DNA of 8,416 bases from the NCBI GenBank assembly GCA_021157815.1, contig JAGGVT010000103.1:1-8416 (forward strand). The letters run 5' to 3'. The position numbers were made by a program, and so were the translations under genes. Each line of letters opens with the position of its first letter. Positions within the stretch are counted from its first letter, which is position 1. Source of the stretch: a bacterium (GTDB taxonomy: Bacteria; JAJVIF01; JAGGVT01). The notes under the pieces are model-generated. The model saw only the letters and a list, made by a program, of their open reading frames with translations. It was not told the DNA's origin and did not search any database. Of this stretch, positions 1-6,656 are shown piece by piece.

Positions 1-325
1 ATCCCGCGTTGACATCAACTCCCGAATAAAGACACTCGCCTCCCTGCAATGAAACGTACATGCCCTCGGGTGCAAAGTGAACGACCCACGCGTACGATTC
101 ACCCTCCGGCATATAAGACTCCGAAAATGCTGCATCATAACCGACCCAGAACGACCATCCATCGAAAGTGCCGATATCCGGATACATCACTCCAGGCACA
201 ATTTCCCGATTTAACGGGCTGTCATCCGGCGCCTCATCAGCAACTACGGGAATAGCTGAAATGGTCATCGCGCAAATCGCGATTAGAAGGATAAAGAAGT
301 TTCGGTATGTTTTGTTAAGTTTCAT
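1..325 (-). CDS. Secreted protein of unknown function (5' part only, runs off the left edge)
   Basis: Reading the minus strand from ATG at 325 gives 108 codons with no stop before the window edge, so the gene continues to the left. GGAGG at 332-336 lies 6 nt before the ATG and fixes the start. Residues 1-29 form a classical signal peptide: basic N-terminus (K2, K5, R8), hydrophobic core FFILLIAICAMTISAI, and a Val-Val-Ala cleavage site after residue 29. The mature part starts DEAPDD and is rich in Trp, Tyr and Gly, for example FDGWSFWVGYDAAF near residues 54-67 and a later Gly-Gly-Glu-Cys. This looks like an exported, probably beta-rich protein, but I do not recognise a family. Codon use is of the moderate-GC type also seen in the radical SAM genes, unlike the AT-rich pair to the right. 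Confidence 0.82.
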   Translation of the reverse strand, partial: MKLNKTYRNFFILLIAICAMTISAIPVVADEAPDDSPLNREIVPGVMYPDIGTFDGWSFWVGYDAAFSESYMPEGESYAWVVHFAPEGMYVSLQGGECLYSGVDVNAG

Positions 326-370
326 AAATCGCCTCCGGTGTGTGGGAAAGAATCTCTTACATGCACTCCT

Positions 371-398
371 ATAATAGCCTTTTGCTGCTGTAAATGAA
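371..398 (-). promoter_or_regulatory. Weak candidate sigma70-type promoter for the left-edge secreted protein
   Basis: On the minus strand TTCATT (393-398) and TATTAT (371-376) are 16 nt apart, which would give a leader of about 40 nt. The -10 box matches the consensus at five of six bases. The -35 box matches at only three, so this is a tentative call. Confidence 0.28.
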
Positions 399-511
399 AG
401 AGGATAAACTTTCTAAAAATCCACGATTGAATATTGCGAAGCGACTACCTTCTTTCGCATCCCCTCGCCGAATCGACTTAAACTGACAATATTAATTTAG
501 GATATTTCATT

Positions 512-539
512 TTGAAATTCGAACATTCAATGATAAAAT
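512..539 (+). promoter_or_regulatory. Candidate sigma70-type promoter for the AT-rich gene pair
   Basis: TTGAAA (512-517), a 16-nt spacer and TAAAAT (534-539) make a near-consensus promoter. Transcription would start near 546, about 47 nt before the ATG at 593. The -35 box overlaps a TTG codon that would open a longer reading frame for the downstream gene. A promoter here argues against translation starting at that codon. Confidence 0.5.
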
Positions 540-592
540 GTCACAATGATTTAATCATAAATTTAGTAGTTTTTTCGGGAGGAATAATCATC

Positions 593-1201
593 ATGAGAAA
601 ACGAATTGGTTTGGCATTTTTATTTATGTTTTTGCTAACTGTATCAGTAAATGCAAGAACTGATTGGGATGTTGAGAATAATTATTACAATCCATCAGAT
701 TGCCCAATAACCATCACCAAAATTGAAAGTCACTGGCGAGATTATAGACCACCAGTCTACAACCAATATGGATGGTGCCTAAAAAGAAGACTACTACCTG
801 GGATTTGGTGTAAAACTCATTATAAAATACCTAATGAAAAGGAAGGTGGGAAGGAAATCTTAGCTGTGAAATTTGGAATCTGGTATTTTAATGCATTTGA
901 TGAACTTCTTGGTGCGTATACTGCATACACAACAGAAAAAAGAATAAAACCTGGAAAAGGATACACTGCTGAATGGCTAACCAATGATGAAAAATTAGGA
1001 ACGACTCATTATCGAACTATAATATACCCATTTGAAATACGCTTTTCAGATAAACAATGGTGGATTGCAGATTCCAAGGAAATCTATAAGTGGTTTGTTG
1101 ATACGATGGATTTGACAGATGCTCCTGAATATGAAGATATGTTTCCTGAGGATGAATTTGGAAATGAAGAGCAATGGGAGAAAAAACTCAAACAAGCATA
1201 A
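593..1201 (+). CDS. Small exported protein of unknown function, 202 residues
   Basis: The ATG at 593 is preceded by GGGAGG (577-582) at 10 nt spacing and begins a clean signal peptide: RKR, then the core IGLAFLFMFLLTV, then a Val-Asn-Ala cleavage site after residue 21. The frame is open upstream to a TTG at 512, but that start would bury the signal peptide and overlap the promoter, so I chose 593. The mature protein has a segment near residues 88-102 that reads KFGIWYFNAFDELLG, followed by a KRIKPGKGYTAEW stretch. This pattern fits small exported beta-sandwich proteins, but I cannot assign a family. Cysteines occur in the first half (SDCP, WCLK, WCKT) and the C-terminus is strongly acidic. 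The gene lies 77 nt before the nuclease-like gene on the same strand, is similarly AT-rich, and the two may be co-transcribed. Confidence 0.75.
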   Translation: MRKRIGLAFLFMFLLTVSVNARTDWDVENNYYNPSDCPITITKIESHWRDYRPPVYNQYGWCLKRRLLPGIWCKTHYKIPNEKEGGKEILAVKFGIWYFNAFDELLGAYTAYTTEKRIKPGKGYTAEWLTNDEKLGTTHYRTIIYPFEIRFSDKQWWIADSKEIYKWFVDTMDLTDAPEYEDMFPEDEFGNEEQWEKKLKQA

Positions 1202-1278
1202 GAAGAAGCTGTGTGAATTAGCCACTATTCTCCTAATTTAATCAGAATTTGGCTTGCGCTCTTAGATGGAGTTAAAAT

Positions 1279-2847
1279 ATGTATGATGAGATGAGAACTA
1301 TTGAAGGCGGGATAGTAAAATTCGGATCGAAAGGCGATAAAACCTATAACGAATCTGATTTCCAAAAGCAACTTGAAAATTTTCAACTTGAAAGTTCCTT
1401 GAAATTAATATCAGAAGTTTCCACGAAAGTATTTGAATCAAAAGAACATTATCAAATGGGGAAGGATTTCGATGTCTGGAATTATGAAACTACCTATGCT
1501 TCAGAAGCCATTCTAGGATATATTGCGATGAAAGCTATAGAGAACTGCAATTTATCTGGAAAAGAGATGCAGCATAGAGACTTGTTTAAACTATGTGATA
1601 TGTGGATGGGCTTACCAGAAAGAACTGCTGAAGATGATGGGTTTTCATCAGTATCATACCGCTATAGAAACCAATCTGAATATCAGCGAAATCTAAATAA
1701 TGCTATTCCCAGAGCTCTGTTATTATTTAATGACATCTGGTACACAGTGAATAAGGCTGATAAAATTGATCCTCAAGAAGCACTCATTGAAATAACTGGC
1801 TTGAGTTTAAACGAGATTCTTGCTAATGGGCTTTTATTTTGGAATATTGCTAAAACTAACATCATTGTTGAATCAAATAATAATTGTAAACACCCCTTAC
1901 TGACACTTGAGAAGCAAGAGAAATTCTTAGATAACTTCTCATGTACACCTAAACAATTCAAAGAAACATTGAATAAACAGATAATACCTGATGTTAACTT
2001 GGAAAAGTTCAGGTTTAATCCTCTTTTCACGTATCCAATTATTCGCATATCTGATTCTGTCAAGTCAAAATATTACATTGCACCTATTCCAAAATTAATT
2101 CATTACAGATCATCAATAGGACTGTATCACTTACTTTCTGACCATTTTCAAATTCCTGGGAGTAAGGAGAATAAATTCAAAAACGCCTTTGGATATGTAT
2201 TTCAAGAATATATAAAAGTAATAACACAAAAGGCTTTATCAAAAACTCAAGTAATTCCAGAATTCAAATACAAAAATCTTGACGGCAATATTGTAGATTC
2301 AATTGATTTAATTCTAAATCGAAATGGTGAATTCGTTTTTATCGAAGCTAAGCAATCTGGTCTTGGATTGCCACAAAAATGTTGGGCTGATAAGAAAGAA
2401 ATAAAGAAAAGCCTTAAACAATCAATTGGACCTGGTGTAAAACAGCTTCATGCGTTTGAGAACTGGTTTAATCTCAGAAAACAAGAAAATCAATTCAATC
2501 TTATCAATGGAATAGAAAAAGTAACTTTGTCGTACGACATGGTCATTGCATCAAATTCAATTTTAAAAGAATTAATTTGGGAAATACTTGAGGAGGAAAA
2601 TCTAAATATACCTAGTGGTTTTCATTGGCATCACATGACAATTGATGAATTCGAAGATTCAATTTCCGCTCAAAAAGATAATATCTACAAATACTTAAAA
2701 ATTAAAAGATCTTCACAAGAAAAGGATTTTATGGATTTTTCATTCTATCTTTGGGAATATTTCAAATGTTCTAAGACCAATCAATATCTTGAGAGCATAC
2801 GGGATAGTTTTTTTAAAGAGCTTCCTGAAATGTGTAATCTATATTGA
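1279..2847 (+). CDS. Protein with a PD-(D/E)XK nuclease-like core, 522 residues
   Basis: The ATG at 1279 follows GGAG (1268-1271) at 7 nt. A second in-frame ATG lies four codons on, so the exact start is slightly open. The C-terminal half has a PD-(D/E)XK signature: a helix with Glu310 (FGYVFQEYIK), then Asp343 in the strand SIDLIL, then Glu356-Ala-Lys358 in VFIEAKQS, then a helix GVKQLHAFENW near 386-396. The order and spacing fit restriction-type or repair-type nucleases of this superfamily. The N-terminal 290 residues are mostly helical in character, are not recognised, and may bind a target or a partner. There is no signal peptide or clear membrane segment, so it is probably cytoplasmic. 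Third codon positions are dominated by A and T, unlike the flanking genes, which suggests horizontal transfer. A solitary defence nuclease is a plausible role but is inference. It is convergent with the radical SAM gene, only 35 bp away, with no clear terminator between. Confidence 0.72.
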   Translation: MYDEMRTIEGGIVKFGSKGDKTYNESDFQKQLENFQLESSLKLISEVSTKVFESKEHYQMGKDFDVWNYETTYASEAILGYIAMKAIENCNLSGKEMQHRDLFKLCDMWMGLPERTAEDDGFSSVSYRYRNQSEYQRNLNNAIPRALLLFNDIWYTVNKADKIDPQEALIEITGLSLNEILANGLLFWNIAKTNIIVESNNNCKHPLLTLEKQEKFLDNFSCTPKQFKETLNKQIIPDVNLEKFRFNPLFTYPIIRISDSVKSKYYIAPIPKLIHYRSSIGLYHLLSDHFQIPGSKENKFKNAFGYVFQEYIKVITQKALSKTQVIPEFKYKNLDGNIVDSIDLILNRNGEFVFIEAKQSGLGLPQKCWADKKEIKKSLKQSIGPGVKQLHAFENWFNLRKQENQFNLINGIEKVTLSYDMVIASNSILKELIWEILEEENLNIPSGFHWHHMTIDEFEDSISAQKDNIYKYLKIKRSSQEKDFMDFSFYLWEYFKCSKTNQYLESIRDSFFKELPEMCNLY

Positions 2848-2882
2848 ATTTACTAAAAGGAAAACGAGAGAACAACTCCTAA

Positions 2883-4499
2883 TCACTTCTCAAATGGCTT
2901 TTCCCAAACCAAATAATTCGACCATCTTGTCTTTATCTGGCTTATGCTCATCTTTCCCGTTAGTAAATACCAAATTGCTTTGAAGCCTTTTTTCATCATG
3001 TTGAGAAGGTTCATCAGGCGGTAGAGGAATCTGAGAATCCAGATGTTCTTTTTAATCCATGTTTGCGTCGAGAGGAAATGGATGAATCCACGGTTGTAGA
3101 TTCCGCGCGCTGCCATGAAATAGAGCATAATCCAGAATGTGTCGGCGTCGGTGCGCTTGTCCCATTTGAATGTCGCGACAAACTGCTCCATTGTTTTCTT
3201 CGAGCGGTCCTCGACATCATCGCGTGTTATATGCCCATCCCGAAGCGCCCATTGTGTGAGTTCGACTCCGGGAAACCATATCAGCGAATAGAAGTTTATT
3301 TCGTACGGCCGTGGCAGTGAGAGGAAGAAATCGAGCGATTCGATTTTGTCCTCCTCGTTTTCGTACGGGTTGTCGGTGATGACATCCAGCGCGACACTTA
3401 TTTTATTCTGCTGGAGCATTTTCATTACGCTGAGGATTTTAGCGTTCGATTCAGGCCGGTGATATATGTCCTTGCGCACACGGTCGCTGCCTGTCTGGAC
3501 TCCCATGTCGATTTGCGTCAGTCCCATGTTTCTCAGCGGAACTACCATCTCCTCCTTAATCAGGTTCGGATGGAAATAGCACCAGAATGTGTTGTCGAAT
3601 TCAGCTGTGAATTTTTTCGAGAATTCCGTAATCCATTCTTTTGATACACTGAACTCATCATCGTAGAATCCGATATGCCGATGCTTGAAATTGTCAACAG
3701 TGTCGCGCATTATACGGAGTTCATCGATCACATTATCCACGGAGCGAAATCGCATTTTGTTCATGCCCTGCTCACTATAATGCAGGTGGTAGGCATTATT
3801 CACACAATATGTGCAATGGAACGGGCATCCGCGCGATGTCATCGTGAAAACCCACGTATCACGCTTCGCGATTTCCTCGTTGATAACCTCATCGTTCAAA
3901 ACAACCCACTTGCCATCATCATCCCATGTTGGATATGGCAGAACGTCCAAGTCAGTAATAACATGCCGAATCTGAGTTTTAACAATCTCACCGCTGCTGT
4001 CCTTGAACCAAATTGAATCTATTTTTGATGTGTCCCCTTTGCGAATCAGAGCATTGACCAAATCAAGTGTCGGATACTCGCCCTCGCCCTTGCAGACAAA
4101 ATCGGCGTATTCAAGGCAGTCCTCGGAGCAGAGTGTCGCGTGGACACCGCCCCACAATTGGGTAATTTCAGGCATTTCGTTTTTGATTCGCTTTGCTATT
4201 TCACAACCGGTCTCGAAATATGTCGAGCAGCTGATACTCATTCCCACGAATTTTATTTTGTTGTCCCTAAGAATATTCAAGAGGTTTTCGTAGTCTTTTT
4301 CGGATGGCACAACGGCATCGTTCGCACTGATTCTGCCTAAGAAAATAAGTTGGACATTGTAGCCTTGATCTTTCAAAAGCGCGTGGATATAGCGAATTCC
4401 CAGATTATATGCGTTATACAAGCTAATTAAAGCAATCGGAAAATTTTTCTTTTCGTCGTCTGTTATTGGTTGTGTCTGTGTCGCTGTTGGTTGTTCCAT
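2883..4499 (-). CDS. B12-binding domain radical SAM protein, 538 residues (second paralogue)
   Basis: Residues about 20-150 look like a Rossmann-type cobalamin-binding domain: strand IALISLY, then NLGIRYIHALLKDQGY, then WGGVHATL at 116-123 and the GEGE turn at 138-141. The usual DxHxxG motif is absent, as in many radical SAM proteins of this class. The radical SAM core follows with Cys225-x3-Cys229-x2-Cys232 (GCPFHCTYC), which should hold the 4Fe-4S cluster and SAM. Later core motifs include GFYDDEF (277-283) and MGVQTGS (332-338). The last 100 residues are rich in aromatic, hydrophobic and basic residues and may sit on the membrane. The substrate is unknown; related enzymes act in lipid, glycan and secondary metabolism. 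It is transcribed after its paralogue, across the hairpin array. The start is only moderately supported: the best Shine-Dalgarno-like stretch (GGGGATGG) is about 15 nt from the ATG. Confidence 0.88.
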   Translation of the reverse strand: MEQPTATQTQPITDDEKKNFPIALISLYNAYNLGIRYIHALLKDQGYNVQLIFLGRISANDAVVPSEKDYENLLNILRDNKIKFVGMSISCSTYFETGCEIAKRIKNEMPEITQLWGGVHATLCSEDCLEYADFVCKGEGEYPTLDLVNALIRKGDTSKIDSIWFKDSSGEIVKTQIRHVITDLDVLPYPTWDDDGKWVVLNDEVINEEIAKRDTWVFTMTSRGCPFHCTYCVNNAYHLHYSEQGMNKMRFRSVDNVIDELRIMRDTVDNFKHRHIGFYDDEFSVSKEWITEFSKKFTAEFDNTFWCYFHPNLIKEEMVVPLRNMGLTQIDMGVQTGSDRVRKDIYHRPESNAKILSVMKMLQQNKISVALDVITDNPYENEEDKIESLDFFLSLPRPYEINFYSLIWFPGVELTQWALRDGHITRDDVEDRSKKTMEQFVATFKWDKRTDADTFWIMLYFMAARGIYNRGFIHFLSTQTWIKKNIWILRFLYRLMNLLNMMKKGFKAIWYLLTGKMSISQIKTRWSNYLVWEKPFEK

Positions 4500-4546
4500 T
4501 GTTGTTTAGTTGCACCATCCCCAAGTTGTTTTGAAATTCTCCTTTT

Positions 4547-4822
4547 CCCCCCCCCTTAATCCCCCCGCGAGCGGGGGGAAATAGTTTTCTCCTTCCCCCT
4601 CTTAGTTCCCCCGCAAGCGGGGGGAAATAGTTTTCTCCTTCCCCCTCTTAGTTCCCCCGCAAGCGGGGGGAAATAGTTTTCTCCTTCCCCCTCTTAGTTC
4701 CCCCGCGAGCGGGGGGAAATAGTTTTTTCCTTCCCCCTCTTAGTTCCCCCGCGAGCGGGGGGAAATAATTTTCGCTCTACCCCTCTTAGTTCCCCCGCGA
4801 GCGGGGGAACAGTTTTCTCCCT
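4547..4822. repeat. Tandem array of six 46-bp units, each with a GC-rich hairpin
   Basis: The centre of the hairpin recurs at 4567, 4613, 4659, 4705, 4751 and 4797, an exact 46-bp period. Units run 4547-4592, 4593-4638, 4639-4684, 4685-4730, 4731-4776 and 4777-4822. Units two and three are identical. The fourth differs by a couple of bases, one of them in the loop, and the outer units are more diverged. Each has an inverted core TTCCCCCGC / GCGGGGGGAA around a 2-nt centre (AA or GA). In the last unit the inverted repeat is perfect at ten bases per arm (4789-4810). A degenerate GC-rich tail (4823-4853) reaches the stop codon of the upstream gene. The array fills most of the 354-bp spacer between the two radical SAM genes. 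No gene is seen in it; short open frames here are only translated repeat. Confidence 0.93.
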
Positions 4823-4853
4823 CCCCGCTCGGGGGGAGAGCTGGGGTGGGGGA

Positions 4854-6437
4854 TTACTCCATCGGAATCCCGGCTTTTTTGTATTTCTTAATGCTGTGCG
4901 CAAAGTCGCCGAATTTCAATTCACCGCTGAAAAGGCGCCTGAGGACAATTCTGGAGCGATTCCAGAAAAACAGAGTGGCGTTGAAAAATATCGCAAGTTT
5001 AATTGCCGGTCTGGGATTTTTCCGCAGCGATTTCAACCTCGAAAGCATCCTGATAAACCATCTCGGCACAAACATCTTGCCGCACATCTGATACAGCGCG
5101 GTGTAAAGACCCTCAATCGGGTTGCGGCCATCCCAGTCGAAATGGAAATTCATCTGGTAAAACGCTTTTTTGGATGCCATTTCAATTTGATCTTCTGTAA
5201 TCAAGCCCTCATCAAGAGCAAGCTCGGTGAGTTCAACCTTCGGGAAGAAAATCAGACTCAGGAAATTCAACATGTATGGTCTTGGCAGATTTAAAAAGAA
5301 ATCCAGCGCCGCATCTCTGTCATCCTGATTATCAAAAGGATTATCGACAATCACATCAATCATAATTCCGATTTTGTGCGAATGGATAATCTTCATCGCT
5401 TCCACAATATGCTCGTCGCTATCGGTGCGATGATAAACATCGACTCGAATATGTTCACTGCCTGACTGTACTCCCATGTTGATATACTTCATCCCGACAT
5501 CCTTGAATATCTTGACGATATTATCCTTGACCAGAGTCGGGTGGAAATAGCACCAGAACGGGTTCGTGAAATTCTTATGGTATTCCTTCACGAATTCATG
5601 TACCCAGTCCTCTTTCATGACAAAGACATCATCCGCGAAATTAATTGTCAGATTTTGGAAAGTCGGCAGTTTTTCCTCAAGATAGCGAAGTTCGTTCATC
5701 ACATTCTCAACCGAACGCTGGCGAAGTTTAATATTCTTCACACCTGTAACCTGTTCGGTCATGAAATACGGCGCCGCGCAGTACGCGCAATGGAACGGGC
5801 ATCCGCGCGATGTTATCACAAACACGCTGTGCACTCTTATTAAAAACGGCTCTTTCTGATAGAACTCATTTTCGCAGATGAAATATTTATTCTCGTCCTC
5901 GTAATCGGGAAACGGCAGTATGTCCAAATCCATCACGACAGGCGGAGGTTTGTTGCGAGTTATCGCGCCATTTTCCTTAATCCAGAATCCTGGAACATTC
6001 GCGACGCTTTGAGAGTTTTCGAGTTTTTCAAGAAGCATCGGAACAACCTGCTCACCCTCGGTGATGCAGACATAATCGGCGTGTTCGATGCAATCCTCCG
6101 GACACAGTATGGCGTGAATCCCTCCCCAGGTAACTTTGTCAATTCCCTTTTGACGGCATTTCTCGGTCAATTCAACCGCAGTTTGGAAAAAGGTGCTGCA
6201 GCTGACGGAAATCGCGAGAATGTCCGGATTTATTTCATCGGTGATTAATTCAACCGCGCGATTCATTTCCCAGTCAGTCGGCGGGATGATATCGTTCTGG
6301 ATGATATCGCTGAGAAACACCATGTGCGTTTCAAATCCAGCGTTTTTCAAGACGGAGCAAAGCTGTCGCGCGCCCAGATTGTGCGTGTTGCCAAGTGATA
6401 CCAGTGCTATCCGTAGATTTTTCGTGTATTCAGTCAT
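4854..6437 (-). CDS. B12-binding domain radical SAM protein, 527 residues (first paralogue)
   Basis: It shares the layout of the downstream gene. The cobalamin-binding-like domain is at about 8-150 (RIALVSLG, NLGARQLCSVLKNAGF, WGGIHAIL, EGEQ). The radical SAM cluster motif is Cys213-x3-Cys217-x2-Cys220 (GCPFHCAYC), followed by FADDVF, FWCYFHPTL, MGVQSGS and YHR. The tail from about residue 455 is basic and hydrophobic (RWFIRMLSRLK, IFFNATLFFW), suggesting peripheral membrane contact. Numbering is from ATG at 6437. A TTG four codons upstream (6449) would give 531 residues. Neither start has a Shine-Dalgarno site, and both lie in a 16-bp tandem duplication. As the first gene of the minus-strand pair it carries the leader with promoters and hairpin. 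Function is inferred to be a radical SAM modification in the same pathway as its paralogue; the substrate is unknown. Confidence 0.88.
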   Translation of the reverse strand: MTEYTKNLRIALVSLGNTHNLGARQLCSVLKNAGFETHMVFLSDIIQNDIIPPTDWEMNRAVELITDEINPDILAISVSCSTFFQTAVELTEKCRQKGIDKVTWGGIHAILCPEDCIEHADYVCITEGEQVVPMLLEKLENSQSVANVPGFWIKENGAITRNKPPPVVMDLDILPFPDYEDENKYFICENEFYQKEPFLIRVHSVFVITSRGCPFHCAYCAAPYFMTEQVTGVKNIKLRQRSVENVMNELRYLEEKLPTFQNLTINFADDVFVMKEDWVHEFVKEYHKNFTNPFWCYFHPTLVKDNIVKIFKDVGMKYINMGVQSGSEHIRVDVYHRTDSDEHIVEAMKIIHSHKIGIMIDVIVDNPFDNQDDRDAALDFFLNLPRPYMLNFLSLIFFPKVELTELALDEGLITEDQIEMASKKAFYQMNFHFDWDGRNPIEGLYTALYQMCGKMFVPRWFIRMLSRLKSLRKNPRPAIKLAIFFNATLFFWNRSRIVLRRLFSGELKFGDFAHSIKKYKKAGIPME

Positions 6438-6465
6438 ATTTATATGCAAACATATTTATATGCAA
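6435..6465. repeat. 16-bp tandem duplication covering the start codon of the first radical SAM gene
   Basis: The 15-mer CATATTTATATGCAA occurs at 6435-6449 and again at 6451-6465, with one base between. On the minus strand each copy ends in ATG. The inner ATG (6437) starts the enzyme. The outer one (6453) opens a 7-codon frame, MFAYKYD, that stops at 6430, overlapping the enzyme's start by 8 nt. Confidence 0.9.
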
Positions 6466-6483
6466 TGCACAAATTCTAAACAA
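6455..6483 (-). promoter_or_regulatory. Second candidate promoter, start-proximal, for the first radical SAM gene
   Basis: On the minus strand TTGTTT (6478-6483), a 17-nt spacer and TATAAA (6455-6460) would start transcription near 6448, giving a leader of only about 11 nt. That would fit the lack of a Shine-Dalgarno site. Match to consensus is moderate (three of six and five of six), and the -10 lies inside the 16-bp duplication. Confidence 0.3.
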
Positions 6484-6517
6484 AAACACCCGGTATGAAT
6501 ACCTGAATCCATCCGGG
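6482..6517 (-). promoter_or_regulatory. Leader hairpin followed by a T run, possible attenuator
   Basis: In the transcript sense, CCCGG (6513-6517) can pair with CCGGG (6489-6493), and the latter is followed by TG and five T (6482-6486). A competing inner hairpin GGTAT/ATACC (6492-6503) overlaps the second arm. The element lies between the upstream promoter and the start codon, so mutually exclusive structures could control read-through. No known riboswitch is recognised. Confidence 0.3.
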
Positions 6518-6531
6518 AAACATCATCTGGA

Positions 6532-6559
6532 ATTATAACATATCATCAGGGAAAATTAA
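6532..6559 (-). promoter_or_regulatory. Candidate extended -10 promoter for the radical SAM gene pair
   Basis: The minus strand reads TGTTATAAT, a perfect extended -10 (TATAAT at 6532-6537, TG at 6539-6540). A weak -35, TTAATT (6554-6559), is 16 nt upstream; weak -35 boxes are usual with extended -10 promoters. The expected start near 6525 gives a leader of about 88 nt containing the hairpin. Confidence 0.55.
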
Positions 6560-6579
6560 TGATAGAAATTTCCACACAA

Positions 6580-6600
6580 TGAGCAAACAATTTATGCTCA
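6580..6600. promoter_or_regulatory. 21-bp dyad, possible operator upstream of the radical SAM promoter
   Basis: TGAGCA (6580-6585) and TGCTCA (6595-6600) are perfect inverted arms with further partial symmetry between them. The site is about 20 bp upstream of the -35 box of the candidate promoter, a place where an activator or repressor could bind. No regulator is encoded in the window. Confidence 0.3.
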
Positions 6601-6656
6601 ATCCAAGTCAAACAAGAGAAAGAATCACTTAATTGCATTGATAAGTTTATGCATTA

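Noticed and set aside
49-374. Two plus-strand frames of 68 residues near the left edge
   Set aside because: They are shadows of the secreted protein gene on the minus strand, which has a signal peptide and a strong ribosome site.
3063-4340. Several plus-strand open frames opposite the 538-residue radical SAM gene
   Set aside because: They are antisense to a clearly conserved coding frame, and none has a ribosome site or recognisable domain.
4547-4853. Regular repeats read as a CRISPR array
   Set aside because: The 46-bp units abut with no unique spacers, and there are no cas genes in the window.
4828-4853. G-quadruplex in the G-rich tail after the array
   Set aside because: Only three close G runs are present. 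A fourth would need a long loop, and GC hairpins with nearby C runs would compete.
4694-4903. Minus-strand open frame reading PPLAGELRG and KRGKEKT-like repeats
   Set aside because: It is translation of the hairpin array and overlaps the end of the radical SAM gene. This low-complexity pattern is a typical artefact.
6366-6400. N-T-H-N-L-G near the N-terminus as a cobalamin DxHxxG motif
   Set aside because: It matches the usual post-strand NLG segment of this radical SAM class. The paralogue has Tyr instead of His, and the leading Asp is missing in both.
4896-6498. Plus-strand open frames opposite the first radical SAM gene
   Set aside because: They mirror the real gene's codons, with no independent coding evidence.
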